Positions 32,574 to 44,426 of a stretch of 60,000 nucleotides of DNA are shown here, in pieces. Position 1 is the stretch's first letter; each line of letters begins with the position of its first letter. The stretch spans positions 2,253,501 through 2,313,500 of the forward strand of contig NC_092570.1 of the NCBI RefSeq assembly GCF_037975245.1, given 5' to 3'. The notes beneath the pieces were generated by a model. That model saw only the letters and a list, made by a program, of their open reading frames with translations, ran no database searches and was not told where the DNA came from. Both the position numbers and the translations under genes were made by a program. The DNA comes from Apostichopus japonicus (lineage: Eukaryota; Echinodermata; Holothuroidea; Aspidochirotida; Stichopodidae).

Positions 32574-35500
32574 CAGGTCATATTCTTTTGAGTTCTGCAA
32601 TTTCACACGATACTGGTCTGCAGAAATAATCTACAGTACTTGTTTGATATTCCATCAGCCTTGCTGCAGGGGATTTTGCAGTTGCTGCAGGGGATTTTGG
32701 AGTTGCTGCAGCTATTCTTTCTTTACATTGTGTCTAATATTGATCTACTTCACTTTTCATGTCGACCCTTACCTGCCTCCACAAAACTGCACTCTGCCCA
32801 ATCTACTGTACATTCATCTGGTAGTTACAATTTTGGCCCTGACTTGGGGCTTATAGTTTCCAGTTTAGTAATGTTCGGTTACAACCATATTTTCCAATAT
32901 GTAGAGTTTGGCTTACTGTAGCTGTTCTTACATTGTGTGTATATGCGTACCAGTATGACGACCACAACCAAGGCTCTAACTTAGAACATTATTACAATTG
33001 TATCTCTAGTAGATAATTCCAAACTACCTAGATACCTCCATTTTCTCATTAACGGCTGTAAACTTTGGATTTTTCGGGTGTTCTAAGCTACAGCTTTATC
33101 ACAAAATTATGTTGCCCACAGCTAGAGGTGGACTATAGAACTCAAAAACAAAAGGGATTCTTGCCGTATGCCCCACGGTCTAAGAGTATTGAGATTGAGT
33201 ATACAATTTACAGACAATGAGACTCAAGTCTTTGCGCATACAGGTATTACTAACTATGTTAGTACGTAGGATGATCATGAATATACGGACTCACTTCTAA
33301 ACAGCATATCATGCCACCAATGAATTCACTTTAATAATTCAAACTTGGAAAGTGTGAAAAACAAACGATACACCACTGCCTAGGTAAATTTACAGTACCC
33401 AGTTTTGCTTGATACGTTTTGTCCTTTAGAAGGAAATGTCTGTAAAGGAAGTGTGTGCACTTTCATCTGTAACAGGTTTTATACAGTTTTGGTATTCTAG
33501 GTTAGAATTAAGGCATGATAGCAAATGTAACACTGGACGTGTCTGTGTGTGTGTGTGGGGGGGGGTGGGGGGAAGGGTAGGGTGGATTCCCCTCAAAGTT
33601 TCTCAGCTCATTCTGGATCTCTTCGGAGACCTTTGCATAAATTTTGCTGTCTACAGAATTTAAGGATGACTTTGTACTGTAAGCACAATATTTAATGAGC
33701 TATGATGTAGACTGTTAAGAGCCATTGCTATCAGTGCAGGTTGCATTTCTACAGTATAACAACATTAATGTTTTGAGAAATGACCCTTTAGGCAGGTAAG
33801 GCTCATCAATTAAAGTGACTGGACTAAGTCTAACATTAAGTCAGTTCCTCAGAAAGCAACTCAAAACTCAATGGGAAAAAGAAGAGACCTTTTAGGGTCT
33901 CGAACTACATGTTTACAATTAAAATTAAAAACTCAATGATAAAGGTCAAATGGTGTTGACTGTTATTCAAGGATGCCCGCTTGTTTATATATGAAGTTAA
34001 AATAACACGATTTGATTGATTTATTCATACGGATGGATTTACATAAACCATAAGTCCTGCACTGAAGAGCCGACGTTAATTTAGCCTTAAAGGAGTATTC
34101 CAGAGTTAATATAATATCAAAAGATCAACATCATGAAAACTGGAAAAGCTGTAGAAACATTACTGGCACTCCAGTTTTACTTTTGTCTTGAACTATGACA
34201 TATTTAGGCTACAATTTGGAACTTTAAATTATCCTTTAACATAGATATAAAGTATGAAGTCACTAGATATAGCATGATTTGCAACCAAATATTAAACTGG
34301 TACATTTGAATATATTTTTGCCTGGTATGTAAATTTGCATTCCTAAGGATTGCCAATTACATGGGTTATGTAATTCAAGGCCTTGGGATTGGATCATTAC
34401 CAGTCCGTCAATTTTGTACTAAGAGGACCTTCACGCAATGCGACCTTAAATTCTTGCCTAAATTGTGATTGTCATATTGTAGCAGCACTTAATATTCTTT
34501 GGAACAATATATGCGCGATGTACTGTAGAGGTACTGTATGTATGCAAGATTACTAACTAGTACACACCGATGCTTTTGGTATATATGTTGTAAAATTTGC
34601 ACATTTAACTAACGTACAACCAACATGGGTGGTGTTCATTCCCTGTCGATCTCTCTCTCAAATTTATTACTGTAGACAAACAATTAATATCTGTGAGTGT
34701 TATTTTCAAGCTAGTGTTGACTTCATTTCCACAAATGTCAGATGTAAGTATAAGGATAACTTCAGTTTTTTACCCTCCAACCTTTACCATTATTAAAGGT
34801 AAGTCTATGAGGGTTTTATGAGTGTTCAGTGCAACCACAAAGCCTATAGCAGCTCACTGTCATATGCATGACATACATGACAACACAGAAATACAGGGCT
34901 TTATAACCGCAAGTGGATATACAAAAAACAGCACAAACAAGTTTTCATGGAAAATTGTGCAGGAAACAGGACCATTCTTTTATGTCTTGAATTGCAGTTA
35001 AACAATGACAAATGTTTCCTAACGCCCGTCCTGTTTTAACGAAAAACAGTTTTTATTGAACAAACAGCCGTAAAAACTGAATATATACGTAAGAAATTTG
35101 CTACCTTTTGGGTACTGTTTGTCCATGTGCAACTGCCATTGTCAATGGCTATATATACCTTTCCTCCAAAAGGAATACTACAATACAAATGCTTCACTTA
35201 TTTATTGAATGGTTGGCCCTCTCCCCCCCCCTCACCCACAAATACATTTAAGAGGGACAGTGAATAATTAAGGAGAAGGAACAGGGTGGTAGAGAGAATT
35301 TCTAAAAATTACTTAATATGGACTGATGGTCAGTTGACCAAATTTTCATTATAGATTCTTAGCGATGTCCATGATCCATAATTGTACTGTATCTGTATTA
35401 CTAACCCATTGAACAATACTATGTGATTATTCTAATTAACCATTACCATATGCACAAAGCTTTTCTATTGTCAAGATCCCATAAACAGTTGAAAGAAAAT

Positions 35501-35840
35501 GATCAAACACCAACATCTGGTGTCTGCCGGTCTCATCAACTTCCGGTATCTGGTCAGTGCACTTAATAATACTATAAACAGATACGCAGATATGTAGATT
35601 TGATGGATACAGTGCATGCTGGGTGATCTGTATCCTGATTCCTGATGCTTATTGCTATAAATATATTATTAAAGATCAACACAGCAGAAAAATTCTACTT
35701 CACAACCGGTTATGTCCTGAACCACTCAACCACAGTTGTTCTAGCACCAGTGTGGAGGGGTATAGTAGGCTTTCTATAACTGTCAATGAGAGTGTATAAA
35801 TGCAGACCGTGTTAAGATTGTACAGACCATCTGTATGTGC
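32574..35840. other. Intergenic, no gene seen
   Basis: It contains a CTGCAGGGGATTTTG(C/G)AGTTG duplication at about 32663-32712, a CTTACC family fragment at about 32766-32780, and a GTGTGT/G-run patch at 33540-33575. Otherwise unique AT-rich DNA. Confidence 0.45.
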
Positions 35841-35965
35841 TGTATATATATATACATAACTATTTTATATATACATTAACATTTATATTTATGTATATAT
35901 TATATATACATAAACATATACTATATGCATAAACATGTATATACACACATAAATATATAATAGAA
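35841..35965. repeat. AT-rich imperfect TATATA/ATACATA repeat
   Basis: Low-complexity run of TATATATATA, TATATACATA and ATAAACATATA words. It borders the SINE foldback at 35991. Confidence 0.8.
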
Positions 35966-35990
35966 AATCATAATGAGTTGGAAAATCAAC

Positions 35991-36300
35991 AACAGTGCAA
36001 AAACTTCCAGTCTCCACCGGGATTCGAACCCGGACCTCACGCTTTGTATGCGGACACCCTAATCACTAGTTTATGGACGCTGATTGTATGTCCAGGAGTT
36101 CGAAACCGGTAAGGAAGGTCGTAATTCCACTGTAGGCGTTTGTAATGTAGCTTACAGTGGAATGACAACCTTTCCTTCCAGGTTTCGAACCCCCGGACAT
36201 CATTCAATCATCGGCCATAGCCTAGTTGGTTATGGTGTCCACATATAAAGCGGGAGGCTTGGGTTTGAATCCTGGGGGAGGTAGGAAGTTTGTTCACTGT
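35991..36300. repeat. Foldback of two tRNA-like SINEs, head to head
   Basis: The arms 35991-36134 and 36153-36300 are imperfect inverted repeats separated by 18 bp. The left arm (read on the minus strand) and the right arm (plus strand) each carry a B-box-like GGGTT(C/T)GAATCC and an anticodon-arm-like GTCC(G/A)CATA(C/T)AAAGCG. The right arm has a good A box, TAGCCTAGTTGG. Near the centre both arms carry ATTCCACTGTA and GTTTCGAAC-type sequence. A transcript through the region would fold into a hairpin of ~145 bp. Confidence 0.8.
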
Positions 36301-37532
36301 ACTGGATGTTCCATCTCATTACCATTTCAATATATATATGTATATGATAGCAGTTTATAGTGCTCAAGACAACTGGTGCAGAGCTATATCTACTTACAAT
36401 GATACAGTGCAAGGTGATCTGTCTCAGAAGCTATTGTTATGGCTGGACAGTGTGTGATATTTGTACTAGTACTGTATGCTGTACTCTCAAGGGTTAACCT
36501 AAGGGTTCAACCAGTGTTTCTACTCTATCAGACAGACACTTCCTGGTCTAGATAAATGGTCATTTGATCTAAATCCTAATCAAAACAGTGACAACTTTAA
36601 GTCTTGCCATATGCAGTGTGTAATCCAGATGATATATGCTGGCAGTGGTACTATATTATAGCTATTCCATGATCCATATGGTAACAAAAGAGTGTGAACT
36701 TTGCATATATGTTAATCAACATATTCCAGAAAATTCATACAAATAATATACTATGACAGGGTAGATATCAAGTTTGTTGCAATTTAACATAAATTTTACA
36801 TTTTAGGTCAATTTTGTACTTAAAATTTACTATGTATTTACTATTACTATATAGTAATCTACTGTACTTTACCAAGATGTTTTGTACCCTCACACTCATT
36901 GAATTTACAAGGTCTCGTTTGGAAATGGGGGGGTGGCAAAAGAGGGGGCTGTGGCGGGTACTCTTTTTAGGGAGGGGTTAGAAAGAAATGGGATATATAT
37001 GATTGCTTTCTGCACCTTCTTTCAAAATTTCACTTTTGAAATATTTTTTATAAGAATGTGTCGTGTATACTGTATGTAGATATGTATACACACTACTGTA
37101 CAGTCAAAATGTATACAACCACACTAGTAAAAGTAGGTCATACAATAAATGCAACTGGTGTTCGTTCGGGATGCAAGCACTTTTCACAGGACGTAAACTT
37201 TTGCGGGGAGCTTGCGTCCCTGAGGCGCAAACTTTTTTTTCTCTAGTAACATTATTGGAAACATGATATAAAAGATGAAATCTAAAGAACCTCTACATAG
37301 TACCAACTGTTTTACTGTAGTATGTTTATATTTGTAGCATAATCATCTCAACAATTTCTCAGACATATGAAGTTGATGTGTGTCTGTTAATACTGCTATA
37401 AAAGCTTTTAAAATATGTTATAAAAAATAAAAAAAGGACCACTTGTACTTTGAACACTTTCAAATAACTGTTAGACAAGTCTCCTGCAACATACTGTACA
37501 ATACATACACTTAAAGCCTGGAAAATGGTTAG
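36301..37532. other. Intergenic, no gene seen
   Basis: AT-rich, with a G-rich patch at 36920-36975. No exon or structured repeat recognised. Confidence 0.4.
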
Positions 37533-37540
37533 TTTATGAC

Positions 37541-37934
37541 AGGGTTGTCCATCCTATGGCCCGCGGGCCACAGTCCGGCCCGCCGCAGGGTTGCGTCCGG
37601 CCCGCCAGAGATGCTCTACGGTGCAAAATTTTAGTGAGCAGATTTATTGATAACAATTTGAAGCTATATAATCAATCATTCGAACCTTCTGGGTCCAAAA
37701 AACTGCATACAGGTCAGTTTGTGTGACACTCTCTCAGCGTAGGGGGGGGGGGGCGGCTGAACTTTATTCATCTGTTATATCAGGAAGGAAAATAAATCAG
37801 TGCGCTCCACGCGCAGTGCTCACATTTTGTTGCCTTGGGCTTCGGGCAAAAAATCGAGTGTAGGGTTCATGCGGCCCCTCCTTCATCATAATCATTCCAT
37901 TTGGCCCTCCTCTGCAAAAGGTTGGACAACCCTG
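37541..37934. mobile_element. Non-autonomous hAT-like element, CAGGGTTGTCCA family (394 bp)
   Basis: The left end CAGGGTTGTCCATCC pairs with the right end, which reads CAGGGTTGTCCAACC in reverse complement (one mismatch in 15). A perfect 8-bp duplication GTTTATGA flanks it (37533-37540 and 37935-37942). GGCCCGCGGGCC and repeated GTCCGGCCCGCC lie near the left end, and a G12 run is internal. No transposase. Confidence 0.92.
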
Positions 37935-37942
37935 GTTTATGA

Positions 37943-37967
37943 CATATATATATATATATATATATAT
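37943..37967. repeat. (TA)n microsatellite
   Basis: About twelve TA dinucleotides directly to the right of the hAT-like element. Confidence 0.9.
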
Positions 37968-38115
37968 TTACTTCGTTCCTCGCTTACCTGTCTCCCCCCA
38001 ACCTATGCACCTCATTCTACCGCGCCTAGAATGTCCTGGTAACCTTTTAACACTGTGCACCCTCTGTGACCCGGCTTCACGGGTCACCAACCTTCCTTCT
38101 CATTCTACCAACCAA
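37966..38115 (+). repeat. CTTACC repeat family, good copy 2, upstream of the fucosyltransferase exon
   Basis: It matches 21938-22070 along most of its length: TTTACTTCG, CGCTTACCTGTCTCCCC, CTCATTCTACC, TGTCCTGGTAACCTTTTAACACTGTGCACCCTC in short blocks, and TCTACCA. It carries a small extra segment (CGGCTTCACGGG). A further degenerate block of the same family (AGCACTGTGCTCCC) is at about 38375-38395. Confidence 0.7.
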
Positions 38116-38444
38116 AGCGTCTACTTCGTAATTTTTCGAGCGGATTTTTTCCACCGAATTTCGTCCACTTTTGGTTTTGATGAATGACAGTATTGGTATA
38201 TATACTGTACAGTAGCTACTTTTTTGGGGGTATTTGGTCTGCACACCTTAGTCATGCTGTGCATGTCACTGCCTTGCACTGCTCCCCCAGTGACCTCTCT
38301 AGGGTTCCAGCCTTCTTCCTTCGGAATGTTCAGAAGTCATCTCATGTACCAAGCCTAATAACTGGAAATGTTTTAGCACTGTGCTCCCTTGGCCCTCCTC
38401 CACCAATTCACCATTTCATTTTGTTTGTTAAATAAAGTTTGATT

Positions 38445-38483
38445 TATTTTTAACACCATAACTTTTTCATTTTTTTTTTGCAG
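38445..38483 (+). other. Splice acceptor of the fucosyltransferase coding exon
   Basis: TTTTAACACC/CATAAC (branch-point-like) is followed by a T-rich tract and CAG at 38481-38483, a strong 3' splice site. The coding ATG follows 15 bases later. This implies at least one upstream non-coding exon that I cannot locate in the window. Confidence 0.75.
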
Positions 38484-38498
38484 CTTAACCCATTCAGA

Positions 38499-40016
38499 AT
38501 GCGTCGATGGGCAACACTCCTCTCTGGACCAACTCGAGTTGGCGCCCGATCTGCGCTACTTGTCATAATCGTCCTGCTTGTAATCCACACATCTTTCCTG
38601 CTAGTCATTCGAACAGGCCTTCTCATGAGTGTGGTGGACACTCAGGACTTTCGACGGTCGGTCGAGACCAATTCCGGTCAACCGTCCACTAGTAACGACC
38701 AAAATCGTTACAGGACTAGAGAAGGAGTCCCAAACTTAAATCGTGACCAGGAAGGGCTGGACTTGCTCGACCAAGCCGCTCAGGAAGTTCTAGAGAGGAA
38801 GGATGAGGTAGACCAGCAAGATAGGAACAACAACTTCAACGGCGAGATACCGGAGGATGCCCCAATAGTTAAAGCTGCCAACATGCCCAAGACCGATTAC
38901 CACAAAAAGAAAGATTGTGTTAGATACGTATCCATTTATACGCCACGCGCAGCCCCTTTCAATTACTGGCGAGAATATGTGGAAATAAAGGAAGCCTTTG
39001 ACAATGCTAACAACGAGAAGATAACTCAGAGGAAGGAATTCCCAACCATTTACGTGGAGTGCCCAGGTTACCGGTGTGACGTCGCCGTCCGTCCCACGGC
39101 AGATGCTAAATTCCTCAGCCGCAGTGACGCCATCATTTTGAACATGGCACCCCACGAAGTAAAACAGAAAATGCCCGCAATTTCCAGGAAATTTGCAGCC
39201 GACCTGCCTAGACGGGTGAAATTATTCTTCTATGCCATGGAGAGTCCCTTGATGATGAACTTTTGGGACAGTACCATAAGCGAGGTAAGATATCACTACA
39301 CCCTGACGTACCACTCCATGTCAGACGCTTGGATACCCTACGGGCAGTACGTCCCCGGTAACCCGATAGATCTTGAGCCCATCGATTTTACCGTAGGGAA
39401 AACCAAACTGATTGCCTGGATGGCCAGCAACTGTTTAAACACATTTTGGCCCCGGATCGAATTCGTGAAAGAGTTACAGAGATACGTTCACGTAGATACC
39501 TACGGGAAATGCGGAAATATGACATGCCTACCTCCACTCAGTCCTAATTGTACAAGACTCCTCCAACCATATAAATTCTACCTGGCTTTAGAAAATGCAG
39601 CATGCGACGAATACATTAGCGAGAAATTTTGGGACAATTGCCTGAAACAGGGTGTGGTTCCCGTGGTCTACGGAGGCCGCCGAGAAGCCTACGAGAGGGT
39701 CGCACCTCCGAATTCCTTTATTCATATAAGTGACTTTTCGTCCATCAAAGATCTCGCTGAATATTTACTCTTGTTGGATAAAAACGACGAAATGTACAAT
39801 TCATACTTCAAGTGGAGGTTGGAAGGCACCGTAGAAAAAGTCTATCCTAATCTGCACCCCAGAAGCTTTTGTAACATTCTTCCTAAAATATCAAAATACA
39901 GCAAACCTAAGGTCCATTTAGCTCACGAATCACACTATTACCAATCGTGCAGAGCTACATTCAATAGAACGTTTTTCAAAGAGGGCGACATAAACACTTG
40001 GACTCCTTGGAGGTGA
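38499..40016 (+). CDS. Alpha-1,3-fucosyltransferase-like glycosyltransferase (GT10 family)
   Basis: The predicted 505-residue protein would transfer fucose from GDP-fucose to glycan chains in the Golgi lumen. A short basic cytosolic tail is followed by one membrane anchor (about residues 19-37, rich in L, V and I), giving type II topology. A long polar, Asp/Gln/Asn-rich stem reaches about residue 135. The N-terminal GT10 region starts near C140. The donor-binding C-terminal region begins near KTKLIAWMASNC (301 on) and carries the family signature FYLALENAACDEYISEKFW (360-378) and VVPVVYGG (386-393). N-glycosylation sequons are at N340, N350 and N489. The whole coding region is one exon, common for FUT genes. 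I chose the ATG at 38499 because the frame upstream of it is a splice acceptor. The exact linkage (Lewis-type alpha-1,3/1,4 or core) cannot be decided from sequence alone. Codons and GC differ clearly from the AT-rich flanks. Confidence 0.93.
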   Translation: MRRWATLLSGPTRVGARSALLVIIVLLVIHTSFLLVIRTGLLMSVVDTQDFRRSVETNSGQPSTSNDQNRYRTREGVPNLNRDQEGLDLLDQAAQEVLERKDEVDQQDRNNNFNGEIPEDAPIVKAANMPKTDYHKKKDCVRYVSIYTPRAAPFNYWREYVEIKEAFDNANNEKITQRKEFPTIYVECPGYRCDVAVRPTADAKFLSRSDAIILNMAPHEVKQKMPAISRKFAADLPRRVKLFFYAMESPLMMNFWDSTISEVRYHYTLTYHSMSDAWIPYGQYVPGNPIDLEPIDFTVGKTKLIAWMASNCLNTFWPRIEFVKELQRYVHVDTYGKCGNMTCLPPLSPNCTRLLQPYKFYLALENAACDEYISEKFWDNCLKQGVVPVVYGGRREAYERVAPPNSFIHISDFSSIKDLAEYLLLLDKNDEMYNSYFKWRLEGTVEKVYPNLHPRSFCNILPKISKYSKPKVHLAHESHYYQSCRATFNRTFFKEGDINTWTPWR

Positions 40017-41155
40017 TGTGAGGGAATCAGATAGGTCTTGTATATTTATTTTTATTAGCTGAATCCTTTGTACTATTTTGTTTATGTTTGTATACTTGTA
40101 TATCTATCAGGTTAATTAGAAATTAGGAAAAAAAAGAAAGAACTTCAATTTAATCAACTGTTCAGGGAATCATGTCGGTTACTACAGGTTAATTAGCTTG
40201 TCCTTTTCATAGCTAATTTTAAAAGAATAGATTTCACCCTCGTTTGACACCAGCTCTGTCCGATTTTTTATTCCTTGTCGAAGGCTGAAGGAATTGATAC
40301 GATGGTGGTAATGGCGTGTGTGCGTGCATATATATGTGTGTGTTTAATATTTGTGTGTATGGGGAGGGGCTTTCCTTGAAGGTTATAATTTATGTAGGTT
40401 CCCAACAGGCAATTTATGCGGACAATTTGTACCTGTTTTGTATAATTTATAGTCATGCTGTGTGATGAGTATTATCCAATAGCTGTACTTTCTCCAAGAT
40501 TATGAATGTAAAAGTGATCATTATAATACTGCCTGCACTTCTTTGTGCTAATTCAAAAAATCTGACTGAATGACCCAGCAATGTTGTTTTGAGTGAATCC
40601 TTAGTTAGATAAATGGGGGGGGGGAGCAAACTGTTACCCCCAGCCTGCCCTGGGCACAGAGACATACTCTTCCCCTGTCTGCCCGGGGGCACAGATATAT
40701 ACTGCAAGGGAACCTGGTTGCTGTGTACCACCTCCTTAATGGAGACAAGTATAGATTATGTGTCTGGAATTTTAGAGTAGTTGAATTACAGGGGAGAGAG
40801 AACGAGCTTTCAAATAATAATGTGCCAGGTCATCTTTTGTCTGTTTTATATATATTTATTCAATTATCTATTTATTAACATAATGCAAATTGAGTTTCGT
40901 TGAAACTGGGCATTTGGGAGAGGTGGTTATGTCCACCACTTTCGTTACGATGGTTTAGAATGTGTTGGTTGCATTTTCTTCAACAATCTCAAAGAGAGCA
41001 AGAAGTTATGTACTATTGAGAATTCAGTTTCTAGTTAAGGTGAAAATTTGGAGAAGAAATTTGTTTACATTCCCATAGATCAACATTATACCAACTCGAC
41101 AATTTTATTTGGGCAAAAATTTACATGAGAGTTCCTTACCATGAACACCCTTAAG
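40017..41155 (+). other. Probable 3' UTR and downstream flank of the fucosyltransferase
   Basis: No coding sequence. I find no AATAAA soon after the stop codon; the first clear one is at about 41170-41175, inside the repeat that follows. The true transcript end is unknown. It contains a CA/TG-rich stretch near 40310-40360 and a G9-10 run near 40616. Confidence 0.4.
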
Positions 41156-41537
41156 GGTTAAGCCTAACAAATAAACTGTATAGGAAATGATTGCCTAACC
41201 AAATATAGCCTAATACATAGACAGTTCTGAAAATGGATACATAAACCTAAATTGTATCAAAATGTTAAATATCACGTGTGTGATGATGATCACTGACTTG
41301 ATGATCATTTCAAACTCAGTACTTATATTCATTGTCAATGTGCACATAAGAGTTTAACACATGTTAAATATTATATATTTAAAAATATTATTATTTAATA
41401 TTTTACTATGTTGCACTATGTTACAATGGTTCAGCCTAACAAATAAAATGTATCAGAAATGAGTGCCTAACCAGTACAGCCTAATACATAATCATATCTG
41501 AATATTGATGCCTAAGTGTACAAAAATGTTAGATACC
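41156..41537 (+). repeat. Pair of ~110-bp direct repeats
   Basis: Copy 1 (41156-41273) and copy 2 (41428-41537) share GCCTAACAAATAAA, AGGAAATG/AGAAATGAGTGCCTAACC-type sequence, AGCCTAATACATA, and an AAAATGTTA(A/G)ATA end. Each carries an AATAAA word. Between them is AT-rich unique DNA. Confidence 0.75.
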
Positions 41538-41631
41538 TTTTGTTTGCATTAAGACTTTGGACGCCTCAATCATTCTCATGAACTTTTCATAATTCATTGT
41601 TTATTTATAAAGTCGGTCAAAACCTGTAGAT

Positions 41632-41903
41632 CAGTGATTCCCAACTCGAGGGTAAATTACCCGGGGAATATTGAGACTGGGGGGGGACACTGCTGCTTAT
41701 AGGGGGGGGAATATTATAGAAACTGAGGGTAGATTCATAGTGTTCAAGCCTGTGTGAACTGTTTTACAACTGTGTTTTAACGACAGTTTGACATTGGTTT
41801 AGGACATTGACTTTTACATTGGTATAGGATTCTAATGCGCCAGGAGCCGGTTGGGGGTAGGGGGAGGGGGAGTGGTTAGCAGTTCCAAAAAGGTTGGTAA
41901 CTG
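41632..41903. repeat. Possible degraded hAT-like element
   Basis: The left CAGTGATTCCCAAC pairs imperfectly with the right GGTTGGTAACTG, and G-runs lie inside, as in the other families here. There is no matching 8-bp duplication, so support is weak. Confidence 0.35.
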
Positions 41904-44410
41904 CAATAATTAATAGTTCCCTAAGTAAAGCTTGAGTAGCCTATTTTGTAACTAAAACCTTGATGTCTATTGTCTTTAAGAACTTTGTTCATTTTGTTTT
42001 TTCTCAGTGTTTACAATTTAAGAATTTTACTTTGCGTACTGATAGGTTCATAATGAAACATTACTATGTGTCAAACACACAATGGATGCCAACTCAGTTG
42101 ATGTTCACAACAGTGGCACAGAGTAGCAGGATTTAATCCTATCTTTTACAGTGTATTGTATTTCAAGGACGTGTGGTCTTTTAGGTACGTAAAGCCATAA
42201 AGCACACCGCACACTGTACAACTATTCAGGTAAAGACAGTCAAGATGATTCTGGTCGAGAGCAGTCATGTAGTATTGGGCGGTCTTAAAGGTAAAGGGAT
42301 AAGAACAATCAAATAACAACAATGTTATTTCTTTATTTCCTGGTTATTCTTGAGAGTGTTATTCACAACTTGCTTCTGTGATGTCAAACATTCAGTAAGT
42401 TGTAATCAAACTACTCAAAGCATCATGTCCCATTCATTGCCTTTATCCCTTCTTCCCAATTAGGTTGGCGTGGAGTTTACAATGGTAAAAGATTGGCATA
42501 GGTCAGGGATTAATAATTATATCAATATTAGAAGTAGTAGTGGAATATTCCAACCGGCGATGAGTGGGACATGACCGCCTCCTCGACCCTCTCCTTCTCG
42601 ACCCTCTCCTCCTCGACCCTCTCCTCCTCCCTCCCCTCACCATAAAATCTATCAATGTTTCTGTCACAGATTTTTTGTTGAAACTTCCATTCCAGGCCAA
42701 ACGAACAACTCATTAATGTAAGTGATTAATACGAAGTCGTGATTAGAGCGTAACAGTACTGTCTTATTAAATGATATGTCATGTGTGTTTTATACAAGAT
42801 AGATGACCACAATTACAAGAGAATATAGTAGAATATACCACATTCAGTGCCTTGTATCTTCTTTTTGTATGTTACTGTTGTGTGATTTTTCTGGATAAAG
42901 TCTGAAATAAAAATCGGAATTTCTTTTTAGAAGCGGACACAACAATCAAGTCCCCTCCCCAGGGATTAAGAAAAGATCTTGCTTTCTGTAGGGGATGCTT
43001 AACATGGGTCCTAATTTTATTATGAATGAGGTTGTCCTTTTATGATGTCGTGTTACCATCATGGGGGGAGGGGGGGGGGGTCTTTTATCCTGCTATGAGG
43101 TATTCTTTCTTTATTTTGTTCTTTCATATCACTAAAGAACGGTAGGTATTGGTTTCAAGTTCGACATATCACCATCATTATCTGTATTTGGAAAATATTG
43201 CATCGATCGAAGTGGAGAGAAGAATGTATCACAAAAAGAATATCAAAACTTCATAAAACAAATCGCTCTGTGGATGTCATCATTATATTTGATCAAATGT
43301 TCAAGTTAGCATATGAGGGAACAAGTGTAACCTGGTATATACCAAACCAACTTAAAAAACTCAAAATTATTATTCATGTGCGTTATAATAAAAAAAATAG
43401 CCTGAAGCTTATGTGACGTCATGGTTACATGTGATACTAACGAACACTGTATAAAATGGGCAAGTTTCTTTTTATTTATTTATCAGTTTTGATTTTGAAG
43501 ATTTATGATTGGTCAGATTTCGATTTTGGAAAGTGACGTCGGAGAATAATGTAGGTGATGTTTCGAAAATTTCAGACAAACATAGCTAACGCCCAACTAT
43601 TTTGTAACAGTCATGCGATACCATAAATATGTCAGTATATTTATGGTGCATGGGTACAGGGTTGACTCTGACGTGAATCAAAGGTTTCAGTGAAAAGGGT
43701 GGGGTCGTGACCCTTAGGCCAGCTGTAAAACTTGACTTTCCCGAATTACATCCCGAATTCCCGATATAACACTCACAGCATTACTGACAGCCATATATAC
43801 TCGACATTCCTATGCGGTTATGACAATGTTTCAAAGCGTAAAGTGGTGATATTTTTCAAAATGCGTGAAGTAAAAACGAACGTTTGCCTAAAGCGTTACA
43901 ATCGACGGGGTTGTGACTAAGCATCCACCCTCCCTTAGAATTTAACTCACACACCTGGTCGTGTGGTTTCTTGTACGGTAAGCAAGTGTTAGTGCACTAT
44001 AATGCGACGGAGAAATTCTCGACAGGTTTGAACTATGTTTGGGAAATGTTCAACTACCCGCTACTCAAAAGTCGGGTTCCAAAATGATCGACAATAACTA
44101 ATACACGTCATGGTTACCAGCCTCCCCTAACATAACTTCTCTTTCCTCTTGCCCTTTCTCTTCACCCCCCCCCCCCCAACTCCCACAAAGAAAATGTCTT
44201 GCCTTATGATCTTGATATTTGGGACACTGGGGCGGGGATCGAGTGATTAGAAACATTTTAGTATCAGCTTCTGCAATCTCCGATCAGCGGTATACAATTC
44301 CACACATTATTGATTAAAAATTTTGGTGAGAAGTACAAAGGAAACTGGCGAAATTGAGGGAACAGGCGTCTCAGAATTCTCCCCCACATGACATGTAACT
44401 TCCCAGCAGA
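41904..44410. other. Intergenic with simple repeats, no gene
   Basis: A 15-bp tandem repeat of CTCCTCGACCCTCTC lies at about 42575-42625. Long G and C runs are at about 43063-43080 and 44166-44179. The open frames are short and without domains. Confidence 0.45.
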
Positions 44411-44426
44411 GAACACCTTTTGGGGG

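Noticed and set aside
36001-36290. Two functional tRNA genes
   Set aside because: The arms resemble tRNA genes but have imperfect stems, extended similarity beyond the tRNA-like part, and no proper terminator. A SINE origin explains both.
38478-38498. Upstream extension of the fucosyltransferase frame from a TTG codon
   Set aside because: The TTG and following CAG are part of a splice-acceptor tract. The ATG at 38499 is the natural start and leaves a normal type II signal anchor.
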